DNA of 64,000 bases from Formicarius rufipectus (lineage: Eukaryota > Chordata > Aves > Passeriformes > Formicariidae): contig VXAU01001757.1 of assembly GCA_013399695.1 (NCBI GenBank), forward strand, positions 3,448,091 to 3,512,090, in the 5' to 3' direction. The notes beneath the pieces are model-generated. The model did no database searches. It was not told the DNA's origin and saw only the letters and a program-made list of their open reading frames with translations. The position numbers and the translations under genes are program-made. Positions 12,931 through 24,746 of this stretch are shown in pieces (position 1 is the first letter of the stretch; every line of letters begins with the position of its first letter).

Positions 12931-13001
12931 GATGAGAGGGATGAAGTAAAGCCAGTTCCAGGCGTTTCCTGCAGCATCATTGGTATGGAAACAGAGAAAA
13001 A
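12931..13001 (-). pseudogene. Decayed partial duplicate of CACNA1B exon 7 with upstream acceptor region
   Basis: This 71-bp block aligns without gaps to 10400-10470, which is the first 54 bases of exon 7 plus 17 bases of its upstream intron. The exon part differs at four of 54 positions. On the minus strand it still reads [18 protein letters not shown]. Three of the four differences are synonymous; the fourth is Thr to Ala. The copy cannot work as an exon: the AG acceptor is AT (12986-12985), similarity stops after PLI, and the frame then runs into a stop. The [15 protein letters not shown] half and the donor are absent. It lies in intron 6, 2.5 kb upstream of the real exon in the sense of transcription. 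It reflects a local duplication and truncation. Confidence 0.88.
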
Positions 13002-14625
13002 GGAGAAGCAGGGAAGAGCCTGGGATAGCCCCAGCCTGCCCCTGGGGGCTGTTCTCCCGTTCTCATCTTGCCAAACAAATGCCTTTAGTTGGAGTAAGCG
13101 GATCCTATTCAGTGAGGGCTCAATGATCCTTGTGGGCCCTTTCCAGGCAAGGCTATTCCATGGTTCTCTGAGGCCTGGAATTGCTCTCAGCCAGGCAAAG
13201 GGGGATGCAAACCCAGCCCATGGGGAGGAGCTGGAGGAAGGAACAGATGGAAGAAGGGAGACATGCAGGGGGAGTGCAGCAGGTTCTTTGCTGCCAGATG
13301 ATCATTTATCATTTATTTTTTCATTTGAAGCCCAAACTTGGCGACGGCTCCACAATTCCATTCCACCATCAAAGCCCCTAGAAGTGAAATGTGCTGAAGT
13401 ACAGCTAATTAAGTGCCCTTCTCTGAGCATTTGCTGCTTTACCTTTTGCTCAGAGCAGGGAAGGGACTTGCTCTGTTTGCTCTGCCTCGCTCACAAGGAT
13501 CCAGGACAAGCCAAACTTTGGCTGCAGAGACAAACACCAGGCACAAGCACCAACAGAAGACTCTCCCAAGAAAGCAGAGCCCTCATGGGTGTGCAGCATC
13601 TTTCCCAGTGCTCCCAGACATTTTTGAACCCAGTCACAGTGAGGAAACACTCCCAAAGCCTCACAGCTAAAGGTGGAGCTCCCTTCTGTCACTGCTGTGG
13701 CTGACAGGCCCCTCTCAAAGAGCAGCATTCACCAGAGCTCCTCTGCCAGCATCAAAATGCCTCTGCAGATGGTTTTTCTTTGACTTTGGAGCTTCCAGTG
13801 AGAACTTAAGGGCAGCATTTGCAAAAATCTGAGGTCCCAGAACATCCTACCATGAGGCAGCACCAACCTGAGTCTCAGATACCACAGACACCAGGCTGGT
13901 CCTGGAGGCAGATCCCCACCTGGGGTTCCCTGGCTGTGCAAAGACACTGCTTTGGGTTCTCAGGAACCCTTTTAGCCCTGGAGTTACTCCACTTGATTAT
14001 CAAGAGAGCCTCTGAATAAGCTGCTTTCACCAGCTTTTCTTTTCAACTTCTTTTAACAGGAGCATCTCTTTTCTCAGGTCTCCCAATAGGAAATTCTTCT
14101 ACCACTTTACATTGTCCTTTAATGTGCAAGGCAAAAAATTAAGGGCCTAAACATAAATGTTTTCAGAGCGGGGATCAATAAAGCAATGATATAATTTGAC
14201 AGATACAGCCAAAGTTGAACCACCACAGACCATTATCTCTTTACAATGTTTTTAATCAAAATGTATAGTACACCTTGAGTTTACTCACTTGAATCTTATC
14301 AATGACAGGGCCTGACTTATTGGGGCAATTAAAGGGTAATATTCCCTTAGATAAGTGCTTTTGCATTGAGGAAAACTCTCAGCTGTCTCCAAGAGATGAA
14401 CTCTCTCTACCCTCCACCTGATTCTTCACAGCTCACTCCTCGCTGCTTCTGTTTATTAGTGCCACTATTTATGGTCAATTGGTCGATTTATTTCTCTCTG
14501 TTCCTATTCTTATGTTTAGGTGAACACCGAAATTCCCAAGGATAAAACAAAAAATGTCAAAAGCCTGTGCAAGGAGCACATGGGGCCCTGCCTTCACCAG
14601 CACATTCTCTTTAGGCACTGCGTGA

Positions 14626-14817
14626 CCCCAAACCCCTCAACTGTCTGACAAAGGCCAAACCTTGCCTACCTGCATTCGACACTCACCATAAATCTGAACC
14701 CACAGAGCTGGGAAGACCAAAGAATTCAGTTTCACCTCACGCTGAGGTGCTCCAGGGACAGTGAATTCATCCCAAACTCCAAGATATTCCATGATTCCCT
14801 GGTGTCCCACAGTTACC
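14626..14817. repeat. Direct duplication, copy A
   Basis: This copy matches 16176-16367 at a constant offset of 1,550 bp. From 14680 to 14808 the two copies are identical over 129 bases. The preceding 54 bases carry several substitutions. It does not look like CR1. Reading the minus strand, both copies keep a TCTTCCCAG acceptor-like site, a 21-base block and a GTGAGTG donor-like site (14707-14687 here). Confidence 0.85.
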
Positions 14818-15725
14818 CAGCTGAACTCCCTGGGAAGAGGGACTCCAAACTGCTGCCCATTTACACTCCTGGAAAATTCTCACAGAAGGTCTCTGAGCTA
14901 TGCCACTCTTCCTTTTACCTTCAGCACAGACCTCAGCCCACACCCACATAGATAACCAGCCCTATAGGATTCCAATTCCCAATGACACGAGGTCGAAATA
15001 CCCAGAGAAGAGCAGAAGGGAGTTATGAATCCCTCCAGCACACAAACCCCAAGCTGGGCTTTCAAGGAAAAACATCCAAGTGCATGAACAGCAATCCAAA
15101 TACCAGCAGACTCTTGGGAAAATCCTTAAAATTGGCAGCATTTGAGTTTTGCCTCAACACCACTGGCTGTGTATGAACCTATATTAACTATTGTCACTAC
15201 ATGCAATAATATCCTTAATTCAGCCAAGTTTCAGTAGAAGCAAATCCCTCCCGTGGTTTCTCCCCTTCTCCAGCCTTCCAGAGCTGGGGAGAATGAAAGA
15301 GCAAAACTGCTGATGTTTTACGCCTCCATCCAATAAATCAATAGTAAATATGCTAACAGGGCTTCTTGATAAAGAATTCCTTCTTTCCCCAGCTCATGTG
15401 GGTTCACTCTGCTGCTTTACCCAGGAGTGTGCCTGCCTGGCACTGGCAAAGCTCTTTCACTGGCAAAAATAACAGGTTGGCCAAGGGACTCTGGGTTTTA
15501 ATGTGTTGTTTTGGTTGTTTGTTTGTTTGTTTTTTTCAGTTTCTCCTTTTATTTTGAAGCAGCTGTGGACTTGAATTGTGAATGTAAACTAGGTGTTGCA
15601 AAAAAGTAATGCAGGTTCGGGAAAAGGAAGGTCAGAAGTAGGGTGGAGGTACCCAAGAAGAAGAACTAGCCCAGCATGCACCTGACCAGCCCCTCTCTGA
15701 ACCCCAGTTATGGCACTGGAGTTGT

Positions 15726-15838
15726 CTGGAACATAAGGAGGATTTAAGTCCAAGTTGGAGCATTCTGGAAGATAAGGAAGATTTAAGTCCAGGTTGGAGC
15801 ATTTTGGAACATAAGGAAGATTTCAATCCAGATTAGAC
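15726..15838. repeat. 39-bp tandem repeat, about 2.9 copies
   Basis: Units begin at 15726, 15765 and 15804, each a variant of TGGAACATAAGGAAGATTT followed by AGTCCAGGTTGGAGCATT. The last is truncated where CR1 3' sequence starts, so the array abuts or sits inside a CR1 insertion. Confidence 0.85.
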
Positions 15839-15948
15839 GGAGCTCTGAGTAACCTGGTTTAGTGGAAGGTGTCCCTGCCCATGGCAGAGGGTTGGAATGA
15901 GCTGAGCTTTAAGGTCCCTCCCAACCCAAACCATTCTATGGTTCTATG
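15836..15948 (+). mobile_element. CR1 LINE 3' end
   Basis: It contains GTGGAAGGTGTCCCTGCCCATGG and TAAGGTCCCTCCCAACCCAAACC-type sequence and ends in ATTCTATGGTTCTATGA, the characteristic CR1 octamer tail. It follows the 39-bp tandem repeat. Confidence 0.92.
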
Positions 15949-16175
15949 AAGGTGCACTTGGCACGTTGGAGCACCTTCTGCAAGGTCACACAGTGTGTTG
16001 ATGGCACGACACAACAGAGATGTAACTGCAGGCACCCAAAAGTACCTCATGGGTTGCCTTCAAGGCCAAAGCTTTTGGTGGGTTAAAAGTCCTTAGGTGG
16101 GACATCAGCCTTGCTGATGAGCACAGGTGACCCAGCAGTGCCAGGGGGGCACCCACACCAAGCCAGAGCCATTTA

Positions 16176-16367
16176 CCCCAACACTCTCAACTGTCTGGCA
16201 CAGACCAAACCTTTCCTACCTGCGTTCAACACTCACCATAAATCTGAACCCACAGAGCTGGGAAGACCAAAGAATTCAGTTTCACCTCACGCTGAGGTGC
16301 TCCAGGGACAGTGAATTCATCCCAAACTCCAAGATATTCCATGATTCCCTGGTGTCCCTAGGTTACC
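16176..16367. repeat. Direct duplication, copy B
   Basis: This is the second copy of the block at 14626-14817. A further short match (ATTCTCTTTAGGCACTG) lies at 14604-14620, on the left edge of copy A, and again at 16614-16630, on the far side of copy B. That rearranged order suggests a more complex tandem event than a single copy-paste. Confidence 0.85.
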
Positions 16368-16924
16368 TGTCAAGTTTCTTTTCCCTGAGCACACAAGACT
16401 TGTGTTTTCTGAGGAAGGGGGCAAAGCACTCTCAGGTGCCCACACAAGGTGAGCACAGAGGCTCTTGGGGGTGGGTTGTGCTCTTGAAGGAAGAGTTTCA
16501 CCTGGAAAAACAGTTTCTGCTCCAAAGTTTGCAATTCTTGGTAAGCAGGAATGTTTCCTGTGTCATCCATTGGCTGGGAAAACTCTTTAAATTATTTAAA
16601 TTTAAATTTCAAAATTCTCTTTAGGCACTGAGTAAGCCCTGCTGAGCTTTTCATCAGAGACGGACCTTGCACAGGGAGGTTCAAAGGGCAGCACACCCAA
16701 ATCTGCTGAGCAAAGCAATTCCAAGTTCAATCAGTGGAGTCAGTGATGACCTACTCTGCTCACAAAGTCCTCACACACTCAAGTTACATTTAAATCAGTT
16801 TATTCTCCAAGGTGCTCCAAAGTCCCCGTTACCAAATATCCCAAAGTGTCCCTTCTGGGAGGTGCAAAGTGTTTCCACAGATGGAGAAGGGGCTCACAGG
16901 CTTCATGTGAACTTCAGAGAGCAG

Positions 16925-17146
16925 GTTTAGAGCTGACATCAGGAAGAAATCCTTCCCTGTGTGTTTCTATAGTGCCAAGAATTTTATCTGTTGAAGGGCT
17001 GCCCCATCCCTGCAATGCCCAAGGCCAGGTTGGAGAGGCCTTGGAGCAACCAGATCTGGTGGAAAGTGTCCCTGCCTGATAGGAGGTTGGAAAACTGGAT
17101 GATCTTTAAGGTCCCTTCCAACCCAAACTATTCTGTGGTTTCATGA
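16925..17146 (+). mobile_element. CR1 LINE 3' fragment
   Basis: A degraded copy from ACATCAGGAAGAAATCCTTC to CTATTCTGTGGTTTCATGA, containing the CCAAGGCCAGGTTGGAGAGG motif. Confidence 0.9.
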
Positions 17147-20100
17147 AAAGAAGCAGAGAGGTTGGAATGTCACCAGTGCTAACCCTGCAGGCTGGCAGAG
17201 AACGTTGGCACCTTCTGCCCGTGAGCAGCTTCACCTTACACCTTGTGCTGGCACACACCAGGCTGCCCACGGGTGACCTCAACACCCACAGGCTGCCCAC
17301 CCACCGACGACCTCCACCCCAGCACGCCCTCCTCTCTCTGCCTGCTGCTGCCACAGCACCAAACCAGCCCTGACAGCACCCACCTGCCCACGTCCACCAC
17401 TGCTCCCCCAACATCATATGTTGGAACCCCTGCAGGTTTTCAGACTGAGTCAGAAGCAGCTTCCAAGACAGAGGCCTCAGTGATAACCATGGGATCTGCA
17501 GGATGACCTTGGCCAGCCTGAGAGGAGAACCTGCTGATATTCCATGTGAAGAGCTCTATCAATAAAGTTAAAATTAAGGTAGATAAGAACCGTGTGAATT
17601 CACCAATTTTATGAAATACAGCTTAGTTGATACTCAGCTACAGCTGTGTGTTTTTAGATAATTTTGATGGAGTGTATTAGTTCTAGAAATATGTGTAAGT
17701 GTGTGTTAAGATAGTCCTTTCTTGTACTCTTGAAATCCCTGTGCAGGGGAATATAAAGATGCAAGAATGGAAACATTAAATGACTTTTCTGCCATTCCTG
17801 AGTAGAACTGTAACTTCAGACGAAGAGGAATACACTCTCCTTTTTGTTTTTGATTTAGTCAGAGTGTCTTATTAAAAACGAAGGTTTGTAAGCCTCCTAT
17901 TAAGAGACTAAAACTGTGTGCAAATAGTTTTCGGCTGCTATCATACCCACCCCTGCTCTGTGCCCAGGGCATGTGGGCTGTGAGTCACAGGGCAACCAGT
18001 CCTCCCAGAGCCCACCCAGGACGAGGCCGTCCTGTCAGAGCATGGAGCAACCCATCTGTGGGGCTTCTGGAGGTGCTGCAGAGCTGCTGAAACATCCACT
18101 TCTGGTCTGCTTAGACACTGCCTTAGTGTCCACCCCTCCAGCCCAGAAGTGGCAGTGCAGGGTTGTTTCTGAAAGCACACAGCTGCCCTTCTCCTCCTGG
18201 GTGGGAGAGCAACTGTGGGGCATGTGAAGAGCTGCTTGTTGGACCCTCAGAGCTGCAGTGCTGTGAAGTTGCAGCTGAATTCCTTCAACTGGAGGTTTCA
18301 CTCCTTGGCAAGCCCCGATGGTTGTGCTGCTCTCTGGAGAGGTTTCAGTTCTTCTCAGAGAGCAATTGTTCTGCTGAAGGGGCTCTTGAAGTTTACATGA
18401 TGTATGTCACTCTCCTGCTGTGTATCTTAAATGTGTCCTCCTAAACCTGGAGGTGGCCACCCACAGTCAGTAGGAATTTATCTTCACTGGGACATTAAAT
18501 ATGACCCAGAAGATTCAGGAGGCACTTCATGTCCTGCTCGCCTTTCATCACTTATCCAAGTGCTTTTGTGAAAGGGATAATTTGCTGAAGCAGGGTTGAA
18601 ATGGCTTAGAATGTCCATTTGAGCACAGGGTCAGCCAGTGTGTGTTTCCAGACAGATGGACATTCAGGAATGGTCAGAGACCTCCATCACTCCCCTCTTG
18701 GCATTCTAAATATTTCCAAGCCATTTTGGCCTTAAGCATATTCCACATTTTCTCTTACAATGTCTTTGGATTTCTGCAAAACCTTCCAGCTGAGGAATTA
18801 TGCAGAGCAACTCTGCATCCCTGAAAGACCTGGGAATTCAGCCCTTTGGCAAACAGGCCATCCAACCCTCCAAAATCCAGGAGGAAAGTATAAATAATGG
18901 ATATCAGCCAAGGCAGAATTTCCACTGGGGTTGGATTTTTGTACTGCCAGCTCATCAGCTCACACAGGACCCATGAGCAGCACAGATTCCTCCAGTCACC
19001 AAGTGCTTTCCCCTCCCAGGGGCCAGCAGAGCAGTTCAGCTGGGCGGGGGAAGCTTCTGCTGCTTGTTCAGTGTCTACAAGGGATTTTTCAGCTGAACTA
19101 CCAATCTGTTGATGGACACACCAATTTATGACACTGCTGTGTTATACACACCCAACCAGGTCTCAGTGGCAAATATATTAGGCCAAAGCTCTCTCTGGGG
19201 AAAGGGACTTGAGAAATCCAGCCCAAGAGCAAGAAATGGCTGGAACTGTGCCAGGGCAGGGTCAGGTTGGATCTCAGGAAAATTCTAGTTGGGATCCAAT
19301 TGAAGGCAGACATACTTTATTTGAACTGTTCATTCCTGCTTCCAAGCATATTAGGTTACCTCCAGTCCACAGTCTTGAAATACCCACTGGACACTAATAT
19401 TTGGCAGTAGAAAATAGAGGATATATTAAAATCTCTTGCCATTAATATCAAAAGACAGTGAGTGTACACCCTGACATTTCTCCCTTCCTGCAAGGAGTCC
19501 CTACTTTGCAAAACAAATTCCACCCTGTAGCTTTGAACTCCTGGGGAGAAAAGAGAAAAGGTAAAAACCCAGTTTTCTGGGAGTCAACACCAAGATTTCT
19601 GCCACCCTGAGATGAGTCAGGTTTGACCCATGTTTTTCTCTGGGACCACAAACAGTCCTCAGCTCTTCAGAAGCTCCTCGTGCACCTCCACTCAAAGGCA
19701 TGGCTACACCTCATGGACATCAAACATTGTAAGGATCAAACCTGTATCAGGACCTCAGCAAGGAGCTCCAACATCTTCTCAACCTACTAAGGAGACCATG
19801 GAAAGCACTGAACTCCAACAGCAGCACAGCCACAGTGCCAGGTCCACAACTGCTACCTTGGCAAGGCTGACTCCTCTCCACTGACAGGTTTTTCAATGAA
19901 TGTAGAATAGTTCTTTAAATTGGAGAATTTGTGGCCAGGCACAAACCTTCTCAGGCATTTGCAAAACAAGGAGAGCTTCCATGGCAAAGAGGAGAGTGTT
20001 TCACCATGGACAGTAACGTTCTGGCATTGCAAATCCGAGAATTACTGCACAGAAAAGGAAACAAGGAGTTGTACTATTGTCTTTTTAGAAAGTTTCCCAC

Positions 20101-22121
20101 CTTCAGACAGCCTCTCTTTACAATAGATGAATCACTGTCATTCACAAACACTAAAATCATAAACAAGATGATCTGAGATACCACATCAATTTGAAAACCA
20201 GGTCTGGAGGAAGATCTGGACACAGACCCCAGGGCATCACAGCTTCTTTTGCTGAGCAGCTGCACTATCTCCTCCCACCTCTGTGTGTGTCCCCAGCACT
20301 CAGCCTCTGTTTCCTTCACCTGGATTCCACACCTTAGGTTGCCAAGAACTTGGAGTCCATCTCAGAATGTCCTCCCTCCGCATCCCCCAGCTCCAGCAGC
20401 CGCTGGTTACACTGTCAGAGAGCTGTGCTCCAAGTGTGAGGACAAATACTCAACAGATTAAAACACTTTATGGGAAACGACAGATGTGCGCCATGGTCCC
20501 AGAACCCATCTGACCACCAGCTGTTGCATTGATGCCTCCCTCAGGCACGAGCTAAGCAGACCTTTGGTGTCCCACATCACCCCAAGCCCAGTGAGGGGCT
20601 CTAAGTGAACAGCACGACCTGTTGAAAGCACCTCCCCGAGTGACAGAGCCCCAAATATCACTTCCACCCCAGCATGGGGGTTGTGCATCAGCCCAGTGCA
20701 AGGGATGCTCCACACCATGGGGAGGCACCACCCCCATCCCTGGGCCAGCCTGGGCTTGCAGCAGTCCCAGCTGCTGAGAGATTGCCACTCCAGGGCATGT
20801 GGTACCTGAGCAGCATTGCAGCCCACAAGGAGTTGGAACTCAGGGTAGGTTTTGCCCTAATTTCATGCTCCAGGTGATGCCCAACCCATGTTTGAGTGAT
20901 CTCTGCTCTGTCTGCAGTAGATTAGGCTGCAGACCTGCTCACAACACTGTCCTGTGACACTGAGTCCCCCCTACACTGAGGAAAACAGTTTAGTTTCTCT
21001 GTTAAAATGCATTCCCAGCCCATGTCGAAGCCTTGAAGTAGCAGGAGGTAAACGCCCTCTGTTTGCTGGAGAAAAGATTCTTCCCCATCACCAGCTTTAT
21101 TCCATCACCTGTTGCTCCTTGGACTGACAAAAGTGCAGCTCCCAGAAGTGCTTGTTTGGAGTAATTGCTCCCATGCCTTTGTGCTGCTGATGCAGGAGGG
21201 CCTTTCCCCAGCTTATTATCAAAGCTTTGCACCCAACTGGTCATTCAGCCTCTTCGCTTCAAGCATAAATCACCACCCAGATAAAGTCTTGCTGGAAGCT
21301 TTCATTGGCCCCAATTAAAAGGAAGATCTCTGCAAGGAATCACTATGCTGAGATTTGTCAACTAGCTTTCTCCTTGCCCTCCTATTTCCTCAGTTTATCA
21401 CAGGAGAAGACAGGGATATTTGCAATGTAGATTGTTTGCTGCAAAGCCTGGACTAAAGTCCCTCTAGAACTTTAGGAAGGCTGTCTCTGGACCACGTATA
21501 AAGCACCTCAGCCCTTGGGAAATGACCCTTCACAACAAACCACTCCCTCTGGACACACCTGAGCCCAAATCAAGCCAACTCTAGGCCAAGCTCCCACTTT
21601 CCTGAAATCACTTTACACCAAACTCTTCAGGTTGCCTGATGCCACCACAAACCAGCTTTTTCACTCAAATCTGCTTTCAGGATGGAGCAGATTAAATAGT
21701 TAAATTACTGCTGAACTGGCAAGGCAGGTCTCCCTGTGACTGGTCCCTGCTATCCACACTGCAAACTGAACTTCCTGGCTCTTCTGGACACCCCAGGATC
21801 AGTCGGTGGAGCAAGAGGAAGAGGTGAGCAGTAACAAAGCCCATTGCTGCAGGGCAACCACTCACCCACCCTTTGGCAGGAGGAGATCAATGGCCCATTA
21901 AGGAAGAAGCCCTAACCACAACTTTCCTGGCTGGGTCTCAGCCCCAGACTGCCCGACTTCAGAAGGGTTTGGGTCCTGAAGAACAGCCCCCAAGAAGGGC
22001 TTTGTGCTTGGCAGCAAAGGGGGAGGAGGTTTGCAGGAGCAAGGTGGCAAACCTAACCCTCTGAAGCCATGTGGGCTGAAGGAAGGGTTCTGCTAAGCCT
22101 GAGGAACAGCAGCTTTCATAC

Positions 22122-22690
22122 AGTCATGGGATGGTTTGGGAGTCTTAAAATCATCTCATTCCACCCCCTGCCATGGGCAGGGAGACCTTCCACCAGCCCA
22201 AGGTTCTCCAAGACCCATCCAGCCTGGCCTTGGACACTGCCAGGGATGGGGCAGCCACAGCTTCTCTGGGCAACCTGTGCCAGTGAAAGATTTATTAATG
22301 AATAAATGATTTGATTTTCACCAGTCACAACTGAGAGCTGAGGAATAAAAGGTGCTGCTCTGGACACCCCATGCCAGGGCCTGGCCACCCTCCAGGGAGG
22401 AATTTATCCCTAATATCTAATCTAAACCCTCTCTCCTGCAGTTTGAAGCCATTCCCCTTGTCCTGTCGCTACAGCTGATGATGAAGTGTTCCTCACTGGC
22501 TTCCTTGGAGGTCCCTTCAGATCCTGGAAGATGCTCTGGTATCTCCACACAACCTTTTCTTCTGCAGGCTGAACAGCCCCAGCTCTCCTGGCCTGTCTCC
22601 ATAGGGGAGGTCTCCTTACAAGCATTGTGGCCTCCTCTGGACTTGCTCCAACAGTTCCATGTCCTTCCTATTTTGGGGGTCCCAGTTTTC
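22122..22690 (-). mobile_element. CR1 LINE 3' fragment split by a nested insertion
   Basis: CR1 sequence on the minus strand is interrupted at 22284-22377 by about 94 bp of unrelated AT-rich sequence. TGCCAG ends both the left CR1 part (22278-22283) and the insert (22372-22377), so the CR1 reads on as if the insert had been spliced out. Confidence 0.88.
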
Positions 22691-23206
22691 CATGTTTTCT
22701 ACTTAGTTTGTGGAAGAAAAAGCCCCAGCAGCCTTTTTTTCTGACTAATGCATAATCACAGTTTACTGAGACCACATCCTGCCTCTCAGGGTCCCACAGC
22801 CTTTTGCAAACCTTAATTAAGCAAAACATTAAAAGTAGGTTCACAGCTCAGCTCTGATGAGCATCCTGCATCAGGGGAATATTTGTGTCCTTGAGGAGAC
22901 CAGAGGCTGGGACTGGCTGGGAAAGCAGATCCACCACTGCAGAATTTTCTTGACTTAAAACATTCTCCTCGACCCTCGAGAACTTAGAGGGTGAACCAAA
23001 GCTCCCTGGACAATAACCTCTGATACCCACATGTTATCTGAGCCTAACCATGCTGGTGTTCTCCCTGTCCTCCCCAAACTAAGGAGGAGGACCCTGACAC
23101 GTGTTCATTTACTCCACCATTCCAGTTCTGGATGCAAGAGGCAACATCTTCCAGCATCTTCCCATATCACCCCAGTATGGGCCCAGTAGGTATCAGGGAT
23201 TCAGGC

Positions 23207-23788
23207 AGCAGTGAGCTGACTGGCGCTGGCTGGATGGGTTGCACCAAAAGAGGAGTGGCCAGGCAAAGGGAAGGGCTTGTCCACCTCTACTCTACCCCTG
23301 TGAGACCCCACCTGATGTGCTGCCTCCAGCCCTGGGTCCTCAACACAACAAAGACATGGATCTGCTGTAGTGGGTCCAGAGAGGCCATGGAGATGCTCCA
23401 AAGGCTGGAGCTCCTCTGTTCTGGAGACAGGCTGGGAGAGCTGGGAGGCTTCACCTGGAGAAGGGAAAGCTCCAGGGAAACCTAAGAGCCCCTTCCAGTG
23501 CCTAAAAGAGGCTTGTGAAAAAAAGGGAGAGGAACTTTTTATCTTGGACAAGGGGGAATGGTTTGCCATTGCCAGAGGGAAGGGTTAGATGGGAATTGGG
23601 ATGAAATTCTTGGCAGGTCCTGGCACAGCTTGGGCAGAGAAACTGTGGCTGCCCCATCCATGGAAGTGCCCAAGGCCAGATTGAAGCAACCTGGGATGGT
23701 GGAAGGTGTTCCTGCCCGTGGAACTGGATGGGCTTTGAGGTCCCTTCCAACCCAAGCCGGAGTGTGACTCTGTGATTCCACGACTGCT
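23207..23788 (+). mobile_element. CR1 LINE 3' fragment
   Basis: About 580 bp in sense orientation, from the CAGTGAGCTGACTGGC area through GGAGCTCCTCTGTTCTGGAG to the tail GTGACTCTGTGATTCCACGA. Confidence 0.92.
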
Positions 23789-24020
23789 GCATCTCTGGTC
23801 CTTTGCACAGTGTGGCAGCTGCAGCCAAAAACAGCAGGTGTGCAGGCTTTTCAGTCACTGCTGCAGCACAGTTTTGGTTTTACCTCCTTTCTAAATTTGA
23901 TGAACTTAAGCAGGCTCAGAAAACACAAAATCAAAAGCCAGAAATGTGCATGTGACTGAAGCTGTGAAGAAGCTGAGGGCTGCACAGAGTGGATCTTCTC
24001 CACCCTCAGCTTCTCTCAGC

Positions 24021-24746
24021 TGCTAACCTGCAAAAGCACAGCCAAGTCCTCAGCCAGTAGAGCAGCACAGGGAGGGGGTGACACAGCACTCAGAGCCAAG
24101 GGACAGGGGTCAGAGATGGCTCTGAAGCAAGAGCAAGGCCTAAAAGAGTTAACTGAATTAGTGAAGGTACCTTGCTCTGTTAGAAAACTGTTAGATGTTT
24201 GTTCTGCCTGATACCTGATGGACAATGTGTCCTGTTCTATTTACTGGACCAAAACCCTAGAAGACTGCTAGGAGTGTTATACAGTAAACCCAACAGTCAT
24301 AAACCAAGGTTACATGGACATTTGAATATGGTAGGAAGGCCCTGAGCCAAGTCGTTTTGCAAGCTTGACCAGCCAGGACACCTAACACAGAAAGGTGGAG
24401 AGGTCATGGTGAGAAAGAGGAGAAAACAACCCCTGGAGAGAGGCTGAAGGGCAGAGAGACCAGCCAAAAACTGTGCCAGGAGAAGGCCCTGGAAGGCTCC
24501 GCCCCCAAGCTCCGCCCAAACTCCCCTCTATGAATATGATAATTAGATATCACAATGCCATGAATATGTATGTTAAGATGTTGTAATGATGGATGTCAGC
24601 TGGGTAAATCACCTGGTTTCTCGCTGAAACTTTGGAGCAGTTTGTGCTGTGGAACTGCCTCGCTGCCCAACGTGGGCAACAAACATCTTTGCTGCTTAAA
24701 GACCAAATTGTCTCTGGGCAGTTCAATTTTTTCATGCTTTTTGGCA
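24021..24746 (+). mobile_element. Probable solo LTR of an endogenous retrovirus
   Basis: The segment has LTR-like architecture. Two GC boxes (CTCCGCCC at 24497-24504 and 24510-24517) are followed by an AT-rich TATA-like stretch (24529-24550). A U5-like end contains CTCGCTGCCCAACGTGGGC, as in many avian ERV LTRs. If the element runs from TGCTAACC to TTTTTGGCA, it starts with TG, ends with CA and is flanked by TCAGC on both sides, consistent with a 5-bp target duplication. The left boundary is tentative, since the TG and the 5-mer could match by chance. There is no internal retroviral coding sequence beside it, hence a solo LTR. Confidence 0.55.

Noticed and set aside
12900..13001. A functional mutually exclusive exon 7
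   Set aside because: The acceptor AG is AT, the second half of IS6 and the donor are missing, and a stop follows soon after PLI.
12748..13704. 318-codon plus-strand open frame
   Set aside because: It runs antisense over the decayed exon 7 copy and ordinary intron sequence, has no domain or compositional signs of a protein, and overlaps many frames of equal quality.
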